From the NCBI GenBank assembly GCA_002205965.3, contig NADL03000590.1:4159001-4223000 (forward strand): 64,000 nucleotides of DNA, read 5' to 3'. Positions within the stretch are counted from its first letter, which is position 1, and every line of letters starts with the position of its first letter. The position numbers were made by a program, and so were the translations under genes. This DNA comes from Kappaphycus alvarezii (Eukaryota; Rhodophyta; Florideophyceae; Gigartinales; Solieriaceae). Of this stretch, positions 47,400-57,900 are shown piece after piece. The notes under the pieces were generated by a model. That model was not told where the DNA came from, ran no database searches, and saw only the letters and a program-made list of their open reading frames with translations.

Positions 47400-48991
47400 C
47401 CGCCGTACAGAGAATATCAACTCAGACCCTGAACACGACGTGTTCATGACAGAAATATACGTCGCGAATATCAAAAGGGAATTATGCAGGGGACGTCCAG
47501 TGGGTTTTCTCTGCGATATCGGAGCCTCGAAGTCAGACATCGGCAGAAAGGAGTTAGATCGGATGTTAAGTTCTCTTGGAAAGCACAAAAGAAGGATTAT
47601 ACCGTCTGCGAACAGCTTCAGATTTTCGGATGCCACTTACCGCTCCCTTGGCCGTACTACGATCCCTCTTGAGACGTTGACTGGTATCCCAACGATACTT
47701 GTCGACTTGGATATCGTAGACGCCGACATTCCTGTCCTGCTTGGCATGGACATCCTTGACAAGGAATCTCTGACTCCTTGCACTGTTTCCAACAGACTAG
47801 TTAAACGCGTAGCCCACGTCACTCCCGACCAGGCGTTAATCTACATCTATGATTGGTACGTGACGATATTCACGCCATCAAGTAATCATCTTTATGAACT
47901 AGTTAGATTCTCCATAGATGTTCACTTCTCCCGCGCTCAGCTGCCAAAACTGCACCGCCAGTTCTTCCATCCTTCGGCGACGAAGCTTTTCAATTTAATC
48001 AAAAGCTCATGCCCGAAAGAAGCAACACCTGAAACACTGGCGACACTGCAGGAAATCTCAAGAAGGTGTGACTCGTGTCAAAGGATACAACACGCGCCAA
48101 ACCGCTTCCGAGTCACACTAGGCTCAGAGAATGGGCGCTTCAACGAGCGTATACTACTAGATATCATGTACACCGACAGGGATCCAGTTCTACACATATT
48201 TGACGAAGGTACAAAGTTCAGTACAGCCCGATTTCTAGGAAGTGTCTCAACGGAAGACATATGGAGAGCAATAATCCATAGCTGGGCAACCATTTATGAT
48301 GGTCTCTCTAAAAAGATACTCATAGATCAAGACTCGCAGCTTGGTCATAAGTTCATCCACCTCGCTCGCGTTTCCGACGTTAAGGTCGAGATAACAGACA
48401 TCGAGTCCTACTCCAGCCTTGGACTAGGGGAACGATAACACGAACCGTTGAGTTGCGCCGCACCTTCAGGAAAATAATGGCAAATCAACCGACCACCGAC
48501 AAGGACCTAGCCTTAGCCTGCTCTGTGAAGGCAATGAGTGATACCCAGGACCGGAAGGGCTTGTACCTTCCGCTGTCGTATTCGGAAAATTACCTCAACT
48601 TTCGGCAGCCTCTGAAACGCGCCCGATCCGACTAACACTAATGGAAAGAAGCAAAGTCGCAGAGACCGCCCGAAAGCAGATGGAAGTGGAGATATCCAAG
48701 CACACGCTACGCAGAGCGCGTCATCACGCCGTCACTCCGTCAAGCGACAGATCTTATCAGCAAGGAGACCGAGTTCTCGTGTGGAGAGAGAAGATTGTGT
48801 CTAATCGCATTGCCGAATGGTTAGGACCTTTCGAAGTCTCCGGCACCGACCTCGACAGGAAATTAGTCTTTGGGAGCGACAGTGACACTGGTCTCGCAAA
48901 ACCGTTTAACATAGCTCAAGTCAAGCCGTACTTGGAACCAGAAAAACTCTCTTCTACGTTCCTAGCAGACTTAGAACGTGTGTTTTCCTAA
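47400..48991 (+). pseudogene. Protease and integrase of copia B
   Basis: The aspartic protease motif CDIGASKSD lies at about 47512, and 'VLLGMDIL' at about 47735 is typical of the second half. The integrase HHCC finger follows (LPKLHRQFFHPSATKLF ... CDSCQR, about 47940-48080). The catalytic core has D in 'LLDIMYTD' (48155), D in 'ILIDQDSQLG' (48320) and E in 'GLGERYHEPLR' (48420-48450, broken by a TAA). An SH3-like C-terminal segment with 'GDRVLVWREKI' is at 48770-48800. The frame shifts near 48430 and 48640. Confidence 0.82.
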
Positions 48992-49018
48992 TTTAATTCA
49001 CCTGATTGTGACTTAATA

Positions 49019-49690
49019 TTGGCGACAGAGGTATTGCACGAGAGTGATAGTCGCGCTAAATGGCCCGAAATGGATGACGCCAAGAAAAAGGAGATCCGAG
49101 CCTTGCTCAAACTCGGAACCTTCAAGGTTATACTTCGAGAAGAAATACCTCCCAATGGAACGTCCTGCCGGGACGTTTCGTTTTCTCCATCAGAACCCAT
49201 ATCGACGGCAAAACCGAGTATAAGGCACGCTACGTCATTGGTGGCAATCGAGACAAGATGAAAGATATTCTCGCTCACACTTCTTCGACCCTGCAACCAT
49301 TGTCCATCCGTCTGTTTTTGCAATTAGCAGCTAGCTTTAACTTAAAAGTATGGACTGCGGACATAACTCAAGCGTATCTTCAATCCTCGGAACCTTTGGA
49401 GAGAGAGATATTTATAAGGGACCCGGTCCCCGAATTTGAACTCGATCCAGATCAGTACCTGAAACTGCTTTGACCTCTACACGGCCTATGCGACGCAAGA
49501 GATTTATGGCACAAAACTCTGGATAAACACAATCGTGAAGAGATGAAAATGAAACATTTTCGTTTAGACCCTGCACTGTATTTCCTTCTAGAAGAGAGGA
49601 ACTTAAAGGTCTGAGCGGAAGCTATGTGGATGACCTTCTAAGATGCGGTCGCGCTCTTCGCGCGACCGCATCTTAGATGATCAATGCGTA
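49019..49690 (+). pseudogene. Reverse transcriptase of copia B
   Basis: The RT start '[14 protein letters not shown]' (49105) is in one frame. After a one-base shift near 49165 the sequence continues with '[16 protein letters not shown]', '[19 protein letters not shown]' and, past a TGA, 'PLHGLCDARDLW'. The catalytic box YVDDLL is at about 49622-49640 in a third frame. A perfect 17-bp hairpin (49638-49676) interrupts the gene immediately after it. Confidence 0.85.
49638..49676. repeat. Perfect hairpin inside the copia B RT gene
   Basis: The 17-base arm CTAAGATGCGGTCGCGC, a loop of TCTTC and the exact reverse complement. It sits directly behind the YVDD codons, where conserved RT sequence is expected to continue, so it looks like an insertion or fold-back duplication. 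Confidence 0.9.
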
Positions 49691-50371
49691 GGCGCCTAGC
49701 CTGGTTGGCAAACTCCAGGCCAGACTCGCACAAGTTACGGAAGAAACGTTCGACTCCAATCGTCCTCAGATATTGCGACGAATTAACAACGCAGTAAAAT
49801 ACGCTACCAATAATCGCGTGAGACTTTAAATACCGAAAATGGACTTAAGCGCGCTTCGAGTCGTTGAAGTATCGGACTTCTCGTTCAAAAACAATCAGGA
49901 TTTGTCTTCACAACTCGGGCACACTGTATTCCTTGCAGGTGAATCGAACAAGGTAGCTCCAATATCATTCAATTCGTACAAGTCAAGGCGCGTTGCAAGG
50001 TTCGCAATGTCCGGGCATGTGATCGCATTTAGCGACATGTTCGACATCTCTTTAGCTCTTTCAGAAGAGCTGAAGATTATTCTGAACAAGCGCGTTCCAG
50101 TCCAATTGCTTACTGACAGCAAGAGCTTGTTCGACGTTATCTTTATGGGTTAGCGTACATACGAGAAGAGAACGCTGTTGGACATTGCGGCAGCAAGAGA
50201 AGGATTTCGAGACAAGTTAACATCCGATATAGGCTTCGTCAGGAGCAGCAATAACATTTCAGATGGACTCTCCAAGCCCATGAGCCAAATATTTCTCCGA
50301 GAGTTGATCACTACTGGGCAACTTGACATCCAACCGGACCAATGGATAATCATTTCAAAAGAGATAACTTG
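49690..50371 (+). pseudogene. RNase H of copia B
   Basis: Opens with 'RRINNAVKYATNNRVRL' (about 49780-49828), then from 49839 the copia-type RNase H. 'FKNNQDLSSQLGHTVFLAG' is the start of the fold, 'RVARFAMSGHVIAFSDMFD' carries His where the catalytic Glu is usual, and LLTDSKSLFD is at about 50109. 'GFVRSSNNISDGLSKPM' at about 50230 matches the usual 'shN.aDglTK' end. Stops at 49826 and 50151. Confidence 0.85.
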
Positions 50372-50432
50372 ACTTTATTTTGGTCTACTGTGAATGGAGC
50401 TCGAACAACTCCGCTACAACGACCTGCGGGGC

Positions 50433-51620
50433 CTACGGTCCAGCGCACAACTTCAGCGCTTCCGTATTCAGCCTGATCGCGAAGTTCTCGGCTGAATCAA
50501 GGATCAACCCTTGAGTTGCGTCGACAAACACGCAGTGATCCACGCGAGAAACTAGCTCATTAACCAACCTGACGATGTATATCGAAAACTTGAATTCGGA
50601 TATTATGTTGAACGCCCCTGAGAATCGTTGGTTTCGGATTTCAACCCTATTATGAGGCTTGCCGAAACTAACTCGCAATCCAATTGTCCGAAGCAAAGGG
50701 CCAGCCTGCTTCAAGTTACTAAAGTGGACAGATAATTTCTCGAACCAGCCTTTCATGATCTCAGCATCCTGCAGACCACGCGAGCACCCCATTCCGTTAA
50801 CGATTGCAGCAGGTATGCAATCCAACTGCCTACTAGACACATAAGGCCCTTCAACACCGTAAGCCCGGAAGCTCACCAACTGAAACTGCTCTTCCCTTGC
50901 ACCAGGGCCACCCGTAAGTACCGCGACTCCTGAATACGCCCGACAGAACTCCTTTAATTCCGTAAGAACCGCCGCCGCATCTGCACTCGACACCTTGCAG
51001 AATGCCGGAATACCTCAGGCACGATCTATGCCTCCAACAATGACCGTCGGGAACTCAATCTGCCCTCTCGCGAACTCGGCCATGGTCACTGAATCCTCAT
51101 CAACCATACATTACCTCGACGCATCTTTTACCTTTCCATCGCAAGTATACCATTTATCCTTTGCGAATTATTACTTACCAGAGCTCAATACATCGCTGAA
51201 AATCATTGCATCTATCGTCCACTCATCCGAATCCCTTTCATCAACCTTCACTTTGATCTCTTCTGACTCATCTTCACCTGCCTGTGCAACATCTCTCCCT
51301 TGCACTTTCAATTCGTCCGCGTTCACAGCGCTTTCAACGTCGCCACCGAACACATCCTCGAACACCGATGGTGGCACCGTTTCACTCGCAGCTTCATGAT
51401 CCCCGCTGACCAGTCTCTGCTTAACTGGAGGCTCATTCCCTCGTTCGCGATACTGTGTCATGATGGCCGCTTCTCGGGCGGCTACCTCGCACGGGTCTCT
51501 AAGGGAAGCAGGAGAGAAGTTTCGCCCGTAAGGCAACTTTCTGCACTTGAGGGATGATAGGAGATTCCGTGCAAGTTTGCACCTACGATAATGGTATGGA
51601 AGGCGCCAAATTCTTTCCAC
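50433..51620 (-). pseudogene. Antisense spliced gene of copia B, papain-fold-peptidase-like
   Basis: A minus-strand frame from about 51620 encodes an acidic region (first in-frame ATG in 'IMTQYRERGN') up to 'DVLSSG'. A 90-nt intron (51178-51089) then follows, and splicing continues in frame with 'VTMAEFARGQIEFPTVIVGG'. One TGA (51017-51015) interrupts it. The rest is open to 50433 and carries 'LDCIPAAIVNGMGCSRG' (Cys at 50819-50817), 'SIYIVRLVNELVSRVDHCV' (His at 50537-50535) and 'GLILDSAENFAIRL'. Cys, then His, then Asp is the order of papain-like peptidases. The homologous region of the gypsy element at 6670-7652 shares the same blocks. The first exon, possibly near 51668 ('MKAVQRPATVC'), could not be joined in frame. 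Role unknown. Confidence 0.55.
51089..51178 (-). other. Intron in the antisense gene of copia B
   Basis: Donor GTAAGT at 51178-51173, acceptor ...GAGGATTCAG ending at 51089. The join AGCTCTG|TGACCATG preserves the reading frame and removes the in-frame TAA after the donor. Length 90 nt, similar to the 106-nt intron of the secreted protein gene. Confidence 0.6.
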
Positions 51621-51893
51621 TGCGCAGTTTACCTTTATTGCACACAGTAGCCGGCCGCTGCACAGCCTTCATCTTCGAGCGTTTAGGGTTGGTGTTGAGG
51701 TTGGTGTTGAGACGTGAACACGCTTCCACGTGTGCAAACGTGGATGAAATTGGCGGAATTTGATTCGCCACCAGGGTTCGGTCTCGCGATTGGTTGCCGT
51801 GATTGCAATAGGCCAACCCAATGAGCTGCGGTGACTCTCGTGATGTGGTTTAAAATTAATATTCTCGCGTTATGTATTTGACACACCGCGCAC

Positions 51894-52222
51894 TGTACCC
51901 GCACGCAATTTGAACCGCCTGGGGGAGTTTCGCGTCATGTCTGAGAAGTTGTCATGTTGTTACTGTAAGGAAAATTACAGTACCGTTGGCGTGCGGTATA
52001 TCTACAGTTGGCGTGCGGTATATCTACAGTGCGCCGCCCCGTTACACTCTCCCCCTTCTGGCGGAGCAACAGAGAGAAGTTTGAACAGCGTAGACGCACC
52101 CGTCTGTTGTCTCACTGAGGTGTTCAGCCCCGGCCCTCTTTGTAAAAGAATCCTTTACTTTCCCTACCCTTAGTCTACATAGCCTTCTTACGCGCTACTG
52201 ATAACTACCGCTGGTCGCACAA
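51894..52222 (+). repeat. Downstream LTR of copia B, followed by leader-like sequence
   Basis: Starts TGTACCC, ends CGCACAA. It matches 45038-45333 with a 27-bp internal direct duplication ('TTGGCGTGCGGTATATCTACAG', twice at about 51976-52029). The following ~35 bp (52223-52258) also match the sequence after the left LTR, which a simple 3' LTR would not do. Confidence 0.75.
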
Positions 52223-52469
52223 GGGTACAGTAGTGAGGTTGCAGAGCGGTAAATACGACACAATGAATACAGTTCATGCAGAAAAGATACTCTTGCCATC
52301 TTCCGTAAACCCTCTCCCCTTCCCTCTTAGACTGCCCTTCTCCAACCTTCATTCTGTCACACTCCGCGCCTGCGCCGCATTAGGAGCGGGCGACGGGCAC
52401 TAGTGTCCTCGCGCGTCTTGCGAATCGCGCACTTACGTCTACGAGGCTCTAGTTGCATCCGCTAAGGAT

Positions 52470-53383
52470 ATGGCCTTCTCAAGTGGCGATTTCCCTCGCG
52501 CCAGGAAGGCTCTCACCCTCGACCAAGTACCGCAACGCTCAGTGCACCCTACCGCACTAAACCCTGGCGGTTCTCCCGCCAGCATGGGAGGGTTCCTGAG
52601 CCAAACGGTCCTGCTGGTCTTACCCAAGGCCTTTCTTCTGGAGCACTTGTCTCCGTCGCCGGCGCTTTCTGTAAGTATCGCGCTTACAGCGGAAGTTTTT
52701 CAGACGATTAAACCCATGGCTCGCCACGGTTGTGATGGTGGATTTTATCTTCCCCCCTTTTGGCGGGCATCGCACTACTGGCTCATCGCAAAAGACGGCA
52801 CTTTGCTGCTCTTCACTTGGCCATCAACGTTCTCAACGTTCCGTGTCTACCGAACCCCTCACGCCCGCCACAAATAAGTTACGAGCAGCCCTTATCTTCT
52901 CTGGAAGCCGCCACTATCACATTCAACCCCGAAGTCGCCTATGGGCAGGCGTATACTGGGCGCGCGGGTAAGGCTATTACGAGCCCAGAAATGGCGAACA
53001 ACTTGGCCCTTTTGGAACTGAGCCCTGTTCCATCAGCCTTTACAACAAACAAACCACCGGTCAACACCTCATGTCTACCGAACCCCTCACGCTCATCATC
53101 TGTCGATGATGGGAAGCCCTTATCTTCTTCGGAAGCCGCCCCCATCACATTCAACCCCGAAGTCGCCCATGGGCAGGCGTACTCTAGGCGCGCGGGCGAG
53201 GCTGTTACGAGCATGGAGACGACCACCGGTTTGCCTCTGCAGGGCCCGTATGGAACTGAGCACCTGTGGGTGCCTGTTAGCTGGATGGATTGGTCTAACT
53301 CTAATTATGTCGAAGGCGACGACGTTAATAGCGACGCAGCCTACCCATTAGAGCCAGATTCGATTGAGGAAGAGGATCTGTAG
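52470..53383 (+). pseudogene. Unassigned ORFs with an internal duplication
   Basis: An ATG frame at 52470-52877 (MAFSSGDFPRARKALTLDQV) overlaps a second frame open from about 52738 to 53383. The second frame has no ATG start and probably continues the same gene after a shift. Its product contains a 47-residue repeat (52844-52984 and 53072-53212) including 'ITFNPEVA.GQAY' and 'LPNPSR', and an acidic end (EEEDL). It lies just behind an LTR plus leader, so it might be a gag of a second element. No domain is recognised. Confidence 0.35.
52844..53212 (+). repeat. Two 141-bp in-frame direct repeats, 228-bp period
   Basis: Copies at 52844-52984 and 53072-53212 are nearly collinear, sharing 'TCTACCGAACCCCTCACGC' and 'CACATTCAACCCCGAAGTCG'. 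The 228-base period is a multiple of three, so the frame is kept. Confidence 0.88.
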
Positions 53384-53630
53384 GTGTTGGACTTACGCGA
53401 AGGTTGTGACATTGCAAGACCGTACCTTCACATACCAATGTTATCTTGGATTACAGCCGACCTTATTTTTCAATCATTAAAAATTTAATAGTTTTCCCAC
53501 CTACAGAAAAACGCGGCCAATTTAGAAATTATGTAGTCACTGCAAAAAGACTGCCCCATCATAAAACGGTTTTAAATACAGAATTATCACAGGGTCCCTT
53601 CATTTATCGCCTGCACCACCAGCAGGCATT

Positions 53631-54943
53631 ATGGCAACAAAATACCAGTCCCAGTTCCCCATCACTCAATTCCCCACCCCATTGCATAGCCAAAATCATG
53701 TCAAAAATGCCCTTCAAATACTCGCCGATGTGGCTACTAATCGCAACGCTCAACTCCAACATTTCAGTGACTCTGACGACCCTCCCACAAAGGACGAATC
53801 TACCTTTTCTTCCACACTATTCGACGTCTTTTATGAAGCAGGAGGGTCTATAGGAATTCACTACTTGACAAACTTTGATGCACTGGAATTCAGAACAGTA
53901 TGGGGCACCATCTCGGATATGGTCTACGAAAATTACAACGTCGGGCCGGGTCGAAAATCGAAGTACAGTGGAAAGGACAGGCTTTTCATGACGCCTACTA
54001 CCCTCAAGTATGGAGGAGCATGGGAAATTGTTGCAAAGAGTTTCAGCTTGAAGGGCCCAACATTTGAAAAAATGATGACGAAGTTTATTGACATGCTGAG
54101 TTGGCCCCTGTATGAAGGCCTGGTGGAACGCGATAGGTCCCTATCTCAGCTTGGAGATTTCCTCAGGGATGGGAAGCGATTAAAGAAATTTCCAGCAGCA
54201 AGATACGTGACGGATGTAACTTTTCAACAAGCGAACCACCTGAGCGGGTACATGCAGGAAGGCAAGGTGTACTTCAGTGGGAAGCACAATTTGTACGGCT
54301 ATGAAGTGGAGGTTAGCGTGCTTTCCAATGGGCTTGGTGTTAATTGTACCAAGCAATACACAGGTTCTGTTTCGGATCTAGAAATATTCCAGCGCAACGT
54401 AGAATTTTACAGATCTGCTTTGAAAAAGTCCTCTGCATAGCGTAGTATTCAAGATATCGGACCGCTTTCTGGTGAGTATCTGAGGCTGTGGGCTGTGTTG
54501 GTGGACAAGGGATATCAAGGGGCTGCAGAGATTACGAGGTCTATTTCGCCAAAGAAAATCCGAGGAATGGTTCGTTGTCTCGGGAAGAGGAGGTTGGGAA
54601 CGTTAAAATTGCATCCGGTAGGATCATCGGTGAAATTTTTTTTGGGAAGCTTTGTATGTTGTGGGGTGTGATTGGGAGTAAGTAGCTCTAGAAAGAGGAT
54701 CGATATGATTTAGTTTTTAAGCTTTGTACTGCTTTAACTAATATCCATATTCAAATGCATACTCTGCAGTCAGAGTATTCGACGCTCCACAAGCGGGTGA
54801 AAAAGAGGTTTTATTCGATCGGCGAGGAAATGTGCCGCAAGCGCCGCCGTGTACAGGAGCGATACCCAACGAAAAATCGTAGAAGACTTGAGTTAAAGTT
54901 CCGTATTGTTGAGTTTAATGATCGAGAGGTCGAGTCTGAGTAA
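53631..54943 (+). pseudogene. DDE-superfamily (DDE_Tnp_4-like) transposase pseudogene
   Basis: Starts at the ATG at 53631 (MATKYQSQFPITQFPTP) and is open to a TAG at 54438. The N-terminal half is regular, with 'GKDRLFMTPTTLKYGGAW'. The catalytic part has 'RYVTDVTFQ' (D1, about 54205), 'YFSGKHNLYGYEVEVSVL' and 'GSVSDLEIF' (D2, about 54366). After the stop the frame continues with 'VLVDKGYQGAAEITRS'. A frameshift near 54570 then leads to 'GEIFFGKLCMLWGVI' (E) and a basic C-terminus (54755-54943). Stops also occur near 54683. It would mobilise a DNA transposon. I could not find its inverted repeats. Confidence 0.75.
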
Positions 54944-57900
54944 TTATTTGAATAAAATTTATTGATTTTGTTCTTGAAAACCTGACCCAGTCATTTAGGA
55001 AATCAATTTTTACAATAACATATCACTGAGTGAATTTTCTATTGTCTCTTCTTCGTATACTGTCCCTGACTAACAAAAATTTTTGCTTGGTTATTTTTCA
55101 GGTACGAAGTCATTGAAGAATCACCCAGTCTTTGGGAGAGGGATCTATTAAATACTGTACAGTAGTGTATGGGCGGGGGTCTTTCTCAGCCTGAGTAACC
55201 CGTAACCCATTGAATGACATTGTTTGAAGACCACCCGTTATAGAAATAAATGCATTAAAAGAACAGTAATTATAGTATACATTGCGCAAAAATTTATGGC
55301 ACAATTCCCATTACGGGCAGTAAAGATTCTTTGAATCAATAAATTTAAACAAAAATAAGGCCAGTAGCATTGATCTGAGCATTATATCGATTTCTGAAGG
55401 CAGTTTTTTATTGCGATTTTTTTCAATTTTCCCAAAAAAAGTTGTCTGGAAGGGTCACAAGAACAGAGCACACTGTTCCATTTTAATCAATTTCAGGGAA
55501 CAAGGCAAATCCTCAGCGGACAGTCTTGTTACATCTCCATTCTAAGACTTGATATATGCGCTTCGGCACCCCTTCAACCAAGCCATTCAACTATTTAGTG
55601 ACTTGTTCGTCCCAACCTTCCAAAATTGTGCGTTTGAGGTCTCCAACATGCAAAAACTGCCTCCTGCTAACATATGATTTCCTCACAAGCAGGCCCGAAC
55701 AATTTCAATTGAGTTTAGATCTAGAATCTCGCTCATCACACCATTACATTGATTTTCTTCTCAATAATCCAGTATGGCTGGAAAGTTGCTGAATATATAC
55801 ACGTGTTGTCCTGCTTAAATTCTCATAACTTGGTACGCGCATATTCCGTAAAGGGTAGCAGATAGTATTGTAACGTCTTAAAAAATATCTTCGCGGTTTG
55901 CTGGCCTTTTAAATTCTCCAAAAAACGTTTACCTGCCGCCGAAAGTGTAACCGTAACGATGAAAGAGCCCTCAACTATTTGCTGCTTCGGTAATACTGTC
56001 TTATTCTATTACAAATTGTACGAATAGGTCTGAAATACATACTGACCGTTTATGTTATACTTTTTTCATCTAAAAAGATGACCTGGTACCAAATTTGATT
56101 CTTATAAGCGGCATGATCTAATGTCCGCTTAACTCTCATTTTTGTTATGTGATGCAGTGAGCGGAGGATAACGATTTGCATTCGAAAACTTAAGAAGGTG
56201 GCCCGGAAAAGAGTATGAAGAATTGTGTGCCTTGAAAAGAATAGGAAGAATCTTCTATGAATGTCCCCAGCAGTCATTTTCCCCTTTCTTGCTTCTATCA
56301 GAATAAGATGCTCCGTTGGGGCCGTCATACTTTTGGGCCTCTCTGGCTTACATTTTCCCTATGGTTATTGCGTCCTTCAAAGAGCCCAAAAAAAACATCC
56401 AAGACCTCTGTTAGCCGGTTCGAAATTTTTTAGACAAAAAATTTGACCTTACGAATTGCAAGATGCTAATATGCTCGGTTTTGGTGATTTTGCAGCGTTC
56501 AATTAGGATTTTTTGACCAAAAAATTTGCACAGAGTATTGAAGTGCTAAAATTTTAAGTAAAAGGGACACAAATGGACCACAATTTGGTTTAAACTTGGC
56601 CTTATTCTTTGGGTGACATCAATCGTACCATAATTTGTCACTCTCCTAAATTTATATTCTTTACGAGATCTAAAAGTATGTTTTTATATCAAATGTAACG
56701 CTATGTGGTATCGTGATGTTCCACAGGATAGGGAACCTCGAGCAAAAGGATCACTACAAGTGTTGGTGTAAATTAAGGAACCTCAGGGAAACGTCGCAGG
56801 GAACCCATGGGTACGCACCATCGGCGGTTCGAGAAGGTGAGCTCTCGGCTCACCCTAATACTCTCCTCAAGGGCTTGTATCTTTTACCTAAACCGATAGT
56901 GGAGAGCCCATCTATAGAAATGGAACCTTTGCAGTGGAGCTAGTTGGTTGGTAGACCCTTTAGGTTATATAATGCGGTCAAACCTTAGCGCGAAGTAAAG
57001 AGGCAAGCAAAACTGAGGCCCCAAAACGGACCCCCACGTTTCCAAGCAACCGTAACCAACTGAATCCACCATCCAAGCTCGTTACCCGCCCGCCCACTGA
57101 ACGCTTTGAATCCTTTGCTTCCTTGGTTTTCTTCCTATCCATTTTGGTACTACTGTATCCGTTAGGTTTGTATTTGCTCTACCACTATAAATCGCTACTG
57201 ACGAACATATCCAATAGTGTTTTACCATATACTCTACATGGATCTTTTAGCTAGCGATTAAATAAGATTTTGTCAGTTTAGTTTAAAATTGGAACATTTT
57301 ATAGAGAATATTTCCTAAATGGGGGATTGTCTATTTTTTGTCGCGTACTTTAGTATATTTGCTAGCATCCAGCACAAAATGTGCCCGTTTGTTTTCAACT
57401 CCAAAATACAAGCTTTAATACAGAAGTCGATGCTACTGACTCCCTCTAGCCTGAATTTCTCGTTTTCGCCCATCAGACAGACTCCTGTTGTGCAGCTTCT
57501 GCCCCAATGATCCTATCACGCATGATATATAGTGACAAAAGAGGTCCGCTTGGCCCTCATGAAGCGATTATCCCAGGATGTAAATCGTAGATAAGCCTTC
57601 CAAACATCAATGTGACGACGATGCTCGAAAGATTGAGTCCACTGCGCTCCTTTCCTAAGTTTGAAAATGCTCATACCGAAAAAATAGTTTTCTTTCTGGC
57701 TGCAGTACTTTTGCCAGGAACCTATATTCGCACTAGGGACTCCGTGTCCGATAAATAATACTCCGAAACTTCGCACATTCAAGGGATCAACTTATGCATT
57801 TTTGGTACGGAAGAGTGCGTATTGGCCGGCATGACAACCAAGTTTCCCTACTTAGAAGCGACCTCGCCAGCGCTAAAAGGCATTCGGCCAAAGAACCTCG

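Larger units (their letters stand above)
45038..52222 (+). mobile_element. Second Ty1/copia-type retrotransposon (copia B) with an antisense gene
   Basis: LTR-like copies at 45038-45333 and 51894-52222 bracket gag, protease, HHCC/DDE integrase, RT and RNase H on +, followed by a minus-strand spliced ORF. Pol resembles the branch of copia elements with 'GERYH' integrase and 'TDSKSLFD' RNase H, and differs clearly from copia A. It begins only 112 bp after copia A ends. Many frameshifts and stops are present. I found no matching target duplication, and the right LTR is followed by leader-like sequence, so the right boundary may belong to a recombined tandem copy. Confidence 0.82.
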
